DNA of 64,000 nt, taken from positions 1-64,000 of the forward strand of contig JAAPAO010000138.1 of assembly GCA_013115145.1 (NCBI GenBank), written 5' to 3'. A program made the translations under genes and the position numbers. Shown here piece after piece: positions 23,901 through 33,300 of this stretch (position 1 is its first letter; every line of letters begins with the position of its first letter). The DNA comes from Perkinsus chesapeaki. Its lineage: Eukaryota; Perkinsozoa; Perkinsida; Perkinsidae. Under the pieces are notes generated by a model. It was not told where the DNA came from and ran no database searches. It saw only the letters and a program-made list of their open reading frames with translations.

Positions 23901-26900
23901 CAGTTGCCATGCTCCTCTTCAGCACCACACATTCGCGGCACTTCCACACTTCTATTGCTGGCATCCCGTATATCGGGCTAGAAGGGTCGCTGCCTGTAGT
24001 CGGGTTAACGATATCGTTGGCACCGAGGACGATACACAAGTCGAAAGAGCCTATGTCCGCATTAACCTGCGGAGACCGCCGCTCACCACTTCCCTTATGT
24101 CGCAGTGAAGTACGGTACCTCCTCCATCTCAAGCACTATATCATAGGGAACACTGGCCTCTGCCAGAAGCACGTTCATATGCCCAGGCAATCTACCCGCA
24201 ACTGGATGGATGCCAAATACGACTGTTGATCCACTGAGCACTAGGATGTACCACACCTCGTAGGAGGACAGCCTCCTACTTCCGATTTCGGAGCAGGTTG
24301 GCGATCTCTGAAACCTGCTGCTGACAGCGAGCCACAGCCATACCATAACCGGGAACGATTAGCACCTATTAACAGCTGAAGAGATGAGGAACAGCCTACC
24401 GAAGCCTTACTTTCTTCGCGTCAGTCAGCTTCCTGACAAGCTCCGAGGCGTCAATAGTATGAATTTCACCAGCAATATTCCCACTACTAGGAGCGACAAC
24501 AGAGCCATCCTCAACTCCAAACCCTCCTGAATGAAATAGCATAGAAGCCTGAATAGCGCCTCAACCTGTTACCTTGAAGAACGCTGACGAGACTGCGGTT
24601 GATGCCTCGACACATCATGTCACTAAGCAAAGCGCCACTGCTTGTTACCAGTGCACCAGTCATAACCAACTAAAAGGCAAGCATCGGTACTCAATGAGGA
24701 GAGAATTATTATCGCGTACCATAGAGTTGGACATCATGAACCCTGACGCTGATGTTGCAAGCCCAGAAAGGGAGTTGAGCAAGCTAACGATAACTGGCAT
24801 ATCTGCACCTCCGATAGGTAGAACCATCATGGCCCCTGAGCCGGAGAGCGGCTTGCGCGAAGACCATCAAGCATTCAGCCGACTGGAGATTGGTAAACTC
24901 TTAATGTAAGAGCTAGACAGTTCCAATCCAGGAACAAACCGGTGGTGTCAATATCGTGGACACAGGGGGACTAGCTCAAATGGTAGAGCGCTCGCTTAGC
25001 AAGCGAGAGGCACCGGGATCGATGCCCGGGTTCTCCATTTTCCTATGCGTAGCATGTAGTGCCTACAAGGTGGCGTTTCCTTGTTCCCACATTGGTAGTT
25101 TCTATTGTCTTTGATCAATGACTCACGGAATTACACGCCGACACGGGAATTATAGGGAGGCGGGCCGATGAAATTAGCTGGGACGTGTCATGCGCACCCG
25201 TGCGCACGAAGCTTGCATGAAATATGGGCAAGCTGATCCGAACACAAAGTATGTCCCGATGATAAAGCAAACGACTGGTCGATGCAGGGCTCGAACCTGC
25301 GACCCTCGCGTTATTAGCACGATGCTCTAACCGACTGAGCTAAACGACCACTGATCTAACAATATCAATGCATGAATCTAGAAATTCATCCAGCTCCTCC
25401 GTTGCCTTCAGAATTTCGTACAGTATCCAATCCCAGACAAACTGCTCAACAGAGTTGGCTATGTGGGAGCTAAAGTTTGGTCCTCATTAGAGCAGTATCT
25501 TTCAGACAGCTTATCAGAAAGGACGAATTAGATGTGCTGCGAAAGTAAGGTTCACTTGCACCGGGTGAATAAGTGCACCAACGCCTGTGCGACGGCGCGC
25601 TCATCACACGCTGTTCCAACACACAATATCGCGGAAACGTAAAAGTATGAAGCGCAAAAGCCGAGTCAACCGCCGCTTCAGCTGTAAAGTACAGTCAGGA
25701 GGCCTAGATAAGATTTCCTACGCCTCCGCGGATAAGTTTGCCGGTATCCTAACGAATTGCATGCGAGAGTATATCAAGTCTGTGGCTTGGTCAATGAAAA
25801 CTCCTCAACTGTACAGGCACTTCCTGAACGGACATAGCCGAGTGCCTCTTTTCAGGGCCGCTATGCTCTGGACTCCATAGCTTGAAGTTGGGGAGTGGGT
25901 CATGCGAGCGACAGACCAAGCTTGGCTATGATATACATGTCATTGGCACGCGACCTCCACTTTAGGCTACGAATAAATGCATGCGGCGCACACTATGCGC
26001 CACACGTATCGTTTGCCTGAGCGTAGAAGTGCCCGTTAAAAAGATCGAGTACCTGGTATGATTGAGTGACTGAAATGGGAGCTATCTGAAGTATGTGAAC
26101 TGAAGTAAGTACATAGCAAGCGAGAGGCACCGGGATCGATGCCCGGGTTCTCCATTTTTCCAGTCGTTTATGCAGTTTGTTCTCCGATTGCACTCCTCGA
26201 AACAGTTTAATAAACGAGATATGAATATTAATCAGCACGGTCCCCGTTCTCTTGTAGCCTCGAGTCGGTCTCCAGCTAGGGCGTATGCCTATAGGTAAAT
26301 TGAAGCAACTCTTCGAGGCATGTTGCACGCACAGTTGGCTGCTCTGTTCACTCGGAAAATCGACCACTTGGCCGGAACACAAGATGTGTCCCTTACATTG
26401 ACAAAACACTGGTCGATGCAGGGCTCGAACCTGCGACCCTCGCGTTATTAGCACGATGCTCTAACCGACTGAGCTAAACGACCCATACCATACTGATTCT
26501 GGGCACGCCATTAAGCAATGCGCCTCATCGTCACCACGAAATGGGGGAGTGTTCCGTCGTACCAAATTCAAATTTTCTACTGACACGTCCTCAACCACGA
26601 CCGAAGAGTGATCCACACGCATCAGGGACTACTCATCTATCCCCGCTAGGCCAGTCCCGCAATTTCCCATAGGTGGTGGAACAACGACAGAAACTCCTCG
26701 GCGTGCTGCGTCACGTCACCATCATGACAGTACGCGGGTGAATTTTACCTATCACCTCCGCCTAGTCCCACAGAAAAGACAAGAGCCGTAGCCAATAGGG
26801 ATAGGATTGCAGTGAATCTGGTTAGTGCAACGCCATGGTGCAGGAATAAGCACTCGGGGTGATAGCGCATCGAAATTATAATGTAGCGCTAGGGAAGAAG

Positions 26901-28190
26901 GGTAGTTGGCAACAAGGACTACCGGCGCACATACTGTGCGCTGAATCTACAGCTAATGAGTGTATGAAAGTCATTTAACTAGTTTAGAACATATTTGCAC
27001 TACTTTCACACTCCCGGGTTTCCGGCTCACCTATAGTAGCACTAGCGGTGATGTTTGCAAGTAAAGCTCCTGTTCTAACCCAAGGATTATTCACTCCACA
27101 ATATACAGTGGTCAATAAGGCCAACTTAGCCAGACACAGGCCGTTCACAGGGGCCCTAAACAGCACAACAACTATAACCTATTCAGTTTGCAACATACCA
27201 AGGTTTACCTCAGCTTCATGCCTATAGGTCGTCCAGGTATTGTGCCGTGCAACTTCAATGCAGCCACAACAGAACCGCTGAATGTCGCCGCCCCTAAAAG
27301 AAAGGCACCCTTATGCCGATAGAGTACCTGAAGTCCTACCAACACTGACCCCAATGAAGGTCTCAAGCGCTTGGGCTAGTGCACCACCAGCTGCGGTTAC
27401 TGATGGATTTAAATGTGCCGACAAGCCTATCAAAACTGCAGCGAGCCCGGTGAAACTAGGGTGAAAAGGGAAATGCAAACTAATGAAGCCGAAGGAAAAC
27501 TACCTGTGGAAGCCCGCAACGAGCTGGGGCATCTCCTCCATCTGAACGCATGAGGCGACACCCAGACCGATAGCACAGGCAGTGGCAGCAGTTGGCAGAA
27601 ATAGACCCATAGAGCGGAGCAGCACAGCTGAGTAACAGGTGATGCTTACAGACCAAAGCCCTCTATTATTACGGGAAGAGTATTGAGGGATCCAGTTAGT
27701 GGCCACCACTGTAACCACTGCGGAGGCTGCTCCCACTACACCAAGCCAGTTGCCCCTTTTCGACGTCTCATGGGAGTTCAAACCCCGCAATGAGAACATA
27801 AACAGAATCTGCTATAGCCATAGGTCATGCCTTTGTAGTGTTATTATAACACTACTGTAGATGCCATGGGGAGGGCCACCGAGAGGGCATTACTGCCAGC
27901 CGCCGCGATAACTGAGCCGGATGCCTTGGCGAACGATGTCACCATCGCCGTTACACCATAGGAGGCACCAGTCGACCTAATATGGAGCAGCAGTAAAGTG
28001 TTATAATGCAGTTGGCAGCTTACCCAACTGTAAGGGATGATACGGGTAGGGATTCCAGGAATATACCACCAACAGCAAGAGTGAGAGGAACCCATAATAT
28101 ACGATGTATCCGAGGCACATGTAGAGCCACAATACTGTCCTCATTGTTACCTGATCCAGTGCTACTGCAGTCGAGCTTACAAGAAAGCAT
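20995..28190 (-). CDS. proton-translocating NAD(P) transhydrogenase (fused PntB-PntA order)
   Basis: The inner-membrane-type enzyme couples proton movement to hydride transfer between NADH and NADP+. Domains read in order: N-terminal leader (MLSC..., 28190); PntB membrane part ([59 protein letters not shown]); the NADP site ([63 protein letters not shown]); a linker; the PntA NAD domain ([28 protein letters not shown]); and the PntA membrane part ([18 protein letters not shown]) ending at 20995. The B-before-A order in one chain is known in apicomplexans and some other protists. Introns are mostly ~45 nt, except one of 2195 nt between [14 protein letters not shown] and [14 protein letters not shown] that carries tRNA genes. 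The cellular compartment is inferred only. Confidence 0.92.
24965..25037 (+). tRNA. tRNA-Ala (AGC)
   Basis: Complete 73-nt cloverleaf: acceptor GGGGGAC/GTTCTCC with the G3:U70 alanine identity pair, anticodon loop TTAGCAA, T-arm CCGGG-ATCGATG-CCCGG, discriminator A. There is no intron. It is antisense to the host transhydrogenase gene and followed by a T-run (CCATTTTCC) that could terminate RNA polymerase III. Confidence 0.96.
25276..25349 (-). tRNA. tRNA-Ile (AAT)
   Basis: Complete 74-nt tRNA identical in its key parts to 470-543 (loop CTAATAA, U:U mismatch at 6-67). It is convergent with tRNA-Ala 240 nt away and lies on the same strand as the host gene, inside its long intron. Confidence 0.96.
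26114..26154 (+). pseudogene. tRNA-Ala 3' half
   Basis: The sequence from TAGCAAGCG to TCTCCA is identical to 24997-25037, that is from U33 of the anticodon loop to the 3' end. Upstream sequence shows no D-arm or 5' acceptor strand, so it cannot fold as a tRNA. Confidence 0.93.
26410..26483 (-). tRNA. tRNA-Ile (AAT)
   Basis: Complete 74-nt copy with the same arms as 25276-25349. It is convergent with the tRNA-Ala half at 26114-26154 and also inside the transhydrogenase intron. Confidence 0.96.
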
Positions 28191-28749
28191 TGTTGCAGAA
28201 GAGCAACAAGGGAATTATACAACGTATCCTTAGAGACCAAAGCTTATGGTTAATTGCTGGAATGGAGCTCTTACAAATATCTTCACCGGCTTTAGTTTCC
28301 TCCTGGTCTACCATGGTGGCCTCTCCCAACCAATCAGACCAATTCATGCCCACTGTTTTGGATGACAGGAACGACCCTGGCTGACATTCAGCTTCACCAC
28401 CGGGTCGATAGAGAATAGTGCCTATTAACAGACTGCTGACGACGGACAAGGGGCAGCGCTCCAGGGTCGGGCCGCTCCCTCTAGGGTCATTCCCCTACTC
28501 CATAGTATCCTCCTAGAAGGCATGTCCGAGCTCCGAGGGGTCTGTGGGCTATAATCATCGAGACCTATGCCACCAGAAGAATCCGGAGTTGCAGGGTGAG
28601 GTGATGAGAATGAAGTGGCCATCTGTAATGACCTGCCAACAGTATCCTCTTCAAGGCTAATTGACTGACTTAAAGCGACACCATCACCGATATAGAAACA
28701 AATAGACGTTCTGATAGTGAATGGATGTTGCCTATAGTGAGGCAGGGCT
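28191..28749. other. intergenic between same-strand genes
   Basis: Upstream region of the transhydrogenase gene. A 115-codon minus frame (28425-28772) overlaps the end of the endonuclease gene and shows no domain, so it is not called. Confidence 0.4.
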
Positions 28750-29232
28750 CTATTGTAAATCCTCTCTATCAACCCTCGGATCGCCTCTCACTATTGTCCA
28801 ATAACCCTTTACGTGTTCCTTGTCTACCACTGCCACCACACAGGACTTCTTAACACTCTCAGCCACTCGTCGCCAAAGTACTAGCTCCCTCGGTGTCGGC
28901 CCCTTATCAGCCCCTACTATATGTACTAACCAATTGCTATGGCTCTTATTGGGATCCTTCATATACACCACTAGATCACATCCATAGCTCGGCTGCACGG
29001 TAACCCAAAGCCCTCTACCTTCCAAATCACGGGCAACTACATCTCGTCTATGCATAGGCCCATCTCCTGCTGCAGAGGTGTCCAAGTAGAGCATTGGAAG
29101 CCCTAGGTTGCTGTTCTGTTGGGCATCATTGGGTATAGTCCCCACCATAGTCCCCAGTATTCGTTGCTCATCAAGGGCTTTCCATTCCTCCACTGTAAGG
29201 CACATGCCTGGCCGAAGAGGGACATTCGCCAT
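28750..29232 (-). CDS. tRNA-splicing endonuclease subunit (Sen2/Sen34 fold)
   Basis: Single exon. The C-terminal half matches the tRNA-intron endonuclease catalytic fold: YGCDLVVYMKDPNKSHSNWL (G.D.lvY..DP...HS), then LVLWRRVAESVKKSCVVAVV with the conserved Arg and Lys-Lys, and a final strand YWTIVRGD. The Tyr, His and Lys needed for cleavage are all present, so it looks catalytic rather than structural. It would excise introns from pre-tRNAs in complex with partner subunits. I chose MANVPLRPG at 29232 as the start. An upstream in-frame Met at 29292 would add a hydrophobic leader that is unlikely for a nuclear/cytosolic enzyme. None of the tRNA genes in this window has an intron. Confidence 0.8.
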   Translation of the reverse strand: MANVPLRPGMCLTVEEWKALDEQRILGTMVGTIPNDAQQNSNLGLPMLYLDTSAAGDGPMHRRDVVARDLEGRGLWVTVQPSYGCDLVVYMKDPNKSHSNWLVHIVGADKGPTPRELVLWRRVAESVKKSCVVAVVDKEHVKGYWTIVRGDPRVDREDLQ

Positions 29233-29492
29233 GACCCCATACAACTGAATAGTAGTTACCCATATATTGACAACTATAACAAAAGCACACAAAGCTTCAG
29301 GCCGAGACTTTGCCTTACACTAGGGAATGAGGAAGAACGAATAAGTAGCAGTAGCAGCGGCAATAGTGGCCTATTCGGCTGCTACAAGTGCTATACTAAT
29401 ATCGGCGACGCTACTCCCACATGAGAGTTAAAGTCTGGCCTTAACGTTTATATCCTTCTAATCCTCCTCTAATCCGATATAGTACTCAATTC

Positions 29493-30044
29493 TTATCGGG
29501 CACCTTTACCCTTACCCTTGCCTGAGGAGGAGAAGTGGTTGAAGACCATAGACCACCACGGACAGCCCTGTTATTACCCTTTCCCTTTCCCTTGCCCTTC
29601 CCCTTGCCGAATCCTCTCTCACGGGCAGCCTTATTCTTCGGGCCGTCATCAATCTGCATCAACTCTGATAAAATACAAGATTGTCATCATCAACTTACCA
29701 GCAAAGTATCCAAGGGTATATGGTCGGGAAGAATATAGTAACGAATAGTGCTACCTAAGGTGGATGAAAATACTACAAATAACAGCAGCAGCAGCTGCTC
29801 CAACATCTTACCGCGTATGGTTAAGTGATCCATCCCTACTGGGTTGCGGCCGCGCACCGTAACCTTAACGTTCTTCATATGCGTGTTCATTGATACATCC
29901 ACACCTGTTCCACGAGAGCCTCTCACGCTGATTCAATGCATCTTTTGTATTACCTGTGACCGTCCCATGAACGACAGTGCCATTCTTCAACTCCACAGTC
30001 ACAGTCTCAGAGTTAAGCTTTTGGAGGAACCGTACGAGCTTCAT
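29493..30044 (-). CDS. small nuclear ribonucleoprotein Sm D1
   Basis: Five exons (30044-29954, 29904-29812, 29754-29699, 29653-29578, 29521-29493). The Sm fold is complete: [10 protein letters not shown] at the start, Sm1 [20 protein letters not shown], then [20 protein letters not shown] and Sm2 [16 protein letters not shown]. SmD1 is one of seven ring proteins that bind U snRNAs in the spliceosome, which fits an intron-rich genome. The usual C-terminal Arg-Gly repeat is replaced by a Lys-Gly repeat ([10 protein letters not shown]..., ending KGAR). The last intron sits inside this repeat. Confidence 0.95.
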
Positions 30045-30390
30045 GAGGATCGATCACAGTTAACAACAACAACACGCTGTAACCCCAAGGAGCAGCTTAT
30101 ACCCATACCATACCCCACAACACATACGCGAATCGAGAATGAAAGGAATGGTCTCAAATAGGTGGTCGCCGCAGCATCAGCAGTAGCAGCAGAGGAGGAT
30201 GTAGTCCAGAGAGGACTACTCCAAGATAATGCCACCCCGCGACAGCAACAACAACGAGGAGGAGGAGTTGTACATATGGTAGTTAGGGAATCATGGCAAT
30301 ATTATAACAAAAGCAGTTGAGAAAAAACAACAACACCACCACTACCACTACTCCAGGCAGCATCCTTCTATTATGGGACGGTGGTGTTGG
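30045..30390. other. intergenic, simple-sequence rich
   Basis: Contains runs of CAA/CAGCAG/GAGGAG type but no supported gene. It separates the SmD1 start from the end of the trehalose synthase gene on the same strand. Confidence 0.5.
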
Positions 30391-33300
30391 CTAATATAGA
30401 TACTCACGAAGGGCTTCCATCTCATCATCTTCACCACTCTCATTTCCAAAATCGCGGCTCATCATAAGCTCTTGCTCCTCCAAGTTCTCATCATAGGAGA
30501 ACATATAATTATTAGGGTTTTCCTCATAGTCCCCACCGACATAAGGCCGAGTCCCGCATGTAGCGGACTGGCGGCCCCAAGCTGGGCATGTGTGGGAGCT
30601 CAACACCTCATACCTGATACACATTACTATTCGACACTAGCTTAATATGCACTTACCCTGCACATGCTGCAGCTGATGATGCAGCTGCCAGCGATGCTAA
30701 TACGTCTGATACCTCATGGGGATCGGCAACGAACCATCTGGAAAGGAACTGGCATTAGAAGCTGACACGCATTATTACTTGGCATGACTAGGCTTCTTCC
30801 CCACTGACACAGTGAACACATCAGTACCACTTTTCCCATGTTGAGGTGGTGCCTCTCCTGGCTGCCGCCGTGTTGAGGTGCCATGAGATGCCAGAAGGCT
30901 AAGGGTATTGTCATCTTCCTTCCATTGCTGCTGTTGCTGGCCTTGGCTGGGAGTTGACGAAGCAGTAGTGTTAAAATGTGGCCTGACCAAATGTGATTGC
31001 CTTAGGACCCCATCCACTTCATACCGTCGCAGTCCCGTGCCCAACTGATTAAGGTCCCGATGAATGCTGCCCGAGTTAATCCCAAGGGATCGACGCGGTC
31101 TTTCCACTGAGCAGCTGTTACCCGCTGATTCTGTGGGGGAAGGGGGCAGATGCTTGGGGCCTATCGAGGGCAAGCTCACTGGCAGCTGCTGCTTTAAGAC
31201 TTTGCAATATGCCTTACTTTCATGATGATGGGAAGCTGGTGGAACCTTAGGTTCATACATGCTCTTCAACTTCTCAAACATAAGCTCATCTGACTGGTCA
31301 TCCCCCATTGCCAGTACCTATCTCACCATCATTAGATATAGACAAGATATCAGTAGCCTCCTTACAAAGTCAGGCTGTCCACGAATATTAGATAGTTTCT
31401 GTAGGATAGTCTGTGCTGCTATACCCTTATTAACACCCTTTAACTTTATCTCTACATAACCCTTACCACATACCACCTCCACATTATACCTAACCGGCCA
31501 CATACCGCCAACCGCCTACCATCCGTGGATTCTATTACGTGTCAAGGAGCTCCTCTAAGCTATTGGCCAGCTCCTTAGCTTGCCATTGTCCAAAGTCAGG
31601 ATCAGCGTCACCATACTGCCACACCAAGGCAGATCCCTTGTACTCAATATACGATCCCTGTGTTCGGGCAACATATCTGTGAAATAGGGCCATGCCCCTC
31701 TTCCACCCCAAGTAGTTTTGATATCCCTACTGTTTCATCAACTCCATAGCAATTGCCTTCCACGAGGTGTCGTCCCTCTCAGAGCCATAACTATCACCTA
31801 GACAAAACAGCATAACAGCAGCGAGTCGCTGTAAGAGAGATTACTGAGAAGGCATTCCCAATGGCGACGAGTGGATGATCCTTGTTGATTATCAGGACCA
31901 TTAAGGGCTGGCACTTGGTAGTAGTAGCCGTGCTCTGCTGCCAGGCCTACACCGAGCTAAGGTCCACACAGAAGCATGCTTTAGACTACCTATGTGATCG
32001 ACACTACTAAACCACTTCTCCAGATGGTCTGGGCTTCGACCACTTAACACTACCACCACATTACGTGGGTCACGGCAGATGACCCTATGAACAGCAATGC
32101 AGTCGATCTTCTAACCTTTCTGCTACCTTAACATTTGCAGCACCTTCTCACTTGGTGGGCTACCATGCATGTGCAGATTGGTTAGTTCACCTTCACTTGA
32201 AGAGGTTGGCAGCTCCCCGGATGATGCCCGAGGAGAGCCGTATGCATTACGGGAAACATAAGATGATGAACATAGTGTACCTTACCAAATACTTCCCCAA
32301 TACTACCCCCCCCCAAACCACCTTCATTATCGAGGAAGAGGACCCTAAACTTAGCCCGTTTATAAGCAACTAGGATTTCATCATGATCGAGCCTCTGGAA
32401 GTCCTCCGACAGCCCAAGCAACCTGGCCATGGCGTACCACATCCCCCCAGCAATGGGAAATAGACTCACCGGAAATTGGCACCGAAACCGTACGTGATGT
32501 ACATCATTTCAGCCTTCTTCCGGGCCCGGCGTAAATCACATAAGAAGTCCTCCGCCCAGCTTAATAAGGAGTGGCTTGAGACGTACGAAGTGTCACGATA
32601 CAAGCGTTCGGCGAGCTCCGGAGTGCCCTGACCGAGAATTGAACCCGGGACCTAGTCGACTTACTTACCAGCATGTGCTTGGCATCTTGAATGGCTTGAA
32701 CCAGTTTGTCTGTATTCCATGGATTTACACTAAGGCTTCCAATGAGGACCCGTGAGCAGCCAGAGAACTCGCTGCATATAACAGCACCTCTGAGGTTAGT
32801 AGGGCTGGTAGGGGGGAGTGCAGCACGAGCAACATAGTATTCGAAGGGCACTAAAGAGGGTACCATTAATCTCGGATGATGATGACATTACAGATAAGCA
32901 CCTTACCTAAATTCAGGCCTGACTTAACGCTGGTGTCCAATAGGACATCAGCAACTCGCAATAACGCCATTCGATCAACAGCGCTTACAGGCCCAGATTC
33001 AAAGTGGATAACTGATGGCATTATTACAATAGAAAGAACAACAACAACAAGGCTTCTTCTACTACTACCTTCCGTTCCAAACTGTTTATTAATTTCCTCA
33101 GCTATCTGTGTAAGCTCGCTCGCCCTAATAATAATGTTGGTATAGGCCAGCAGTGGCAGCAGCAATGATGTGGCTTTACTTACAGTTTGTATGCCAACAT
33201 TGTCGAATGTGTCTTAGGGACATAGGCATGCTGTCTCAGTACAGCTCTACCAACAACTTTAGGATGCTGTTGGAGGAACAATCGCCATGCTCGGAACTTC

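Larger units (their letters stand above)
25000..26483. repeat. diverged direct duplication of a tRNA-Ala/tRNA-Ile segment
   Basis: About 25000-25349 and 26114-26483 share the tRNA-Ala 3' half, an inter-tRNA patch (CCGAACACAAAGTATGTCCC against CCGGAACACAAGATGTGTCC) and the full tRNA-Ile, at an offset of about 1.1 kb. The rest of the spacer is strongly diverged. The second unit lacks the 5' half of tRNA-Ala. Confidence 0.7.
24836..27030 (-). other. 2.2-kb intron of the transhydrogenase gene
   Basis: The donor GTGAGCC follows a phase-1 codon at 27031, and the acceptor CCGGCTCAG precedes 24835. The join restores [18 protein letters not shown], matching the conserved PntB order with no missing block. 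It is about 50 times longer than its neighbours and contains tRNA-Ala (+), two tRNA-Ile (-) and a tRNA-Ala 3' half. A 97-codon + frame at 25587-25880 is Arg/Lys-rich and unrecognised, and I do not call it a gene. Confidence 0.8.

Noticed and set aside
25587-25880. 97-codon basic frame inside the tRNA-bearing intron
   Set aside because: Composition is low-information and nothing resembles a reverse transcriptase, transposase or homing endonuclease, so it was not called a mobile-element gene.
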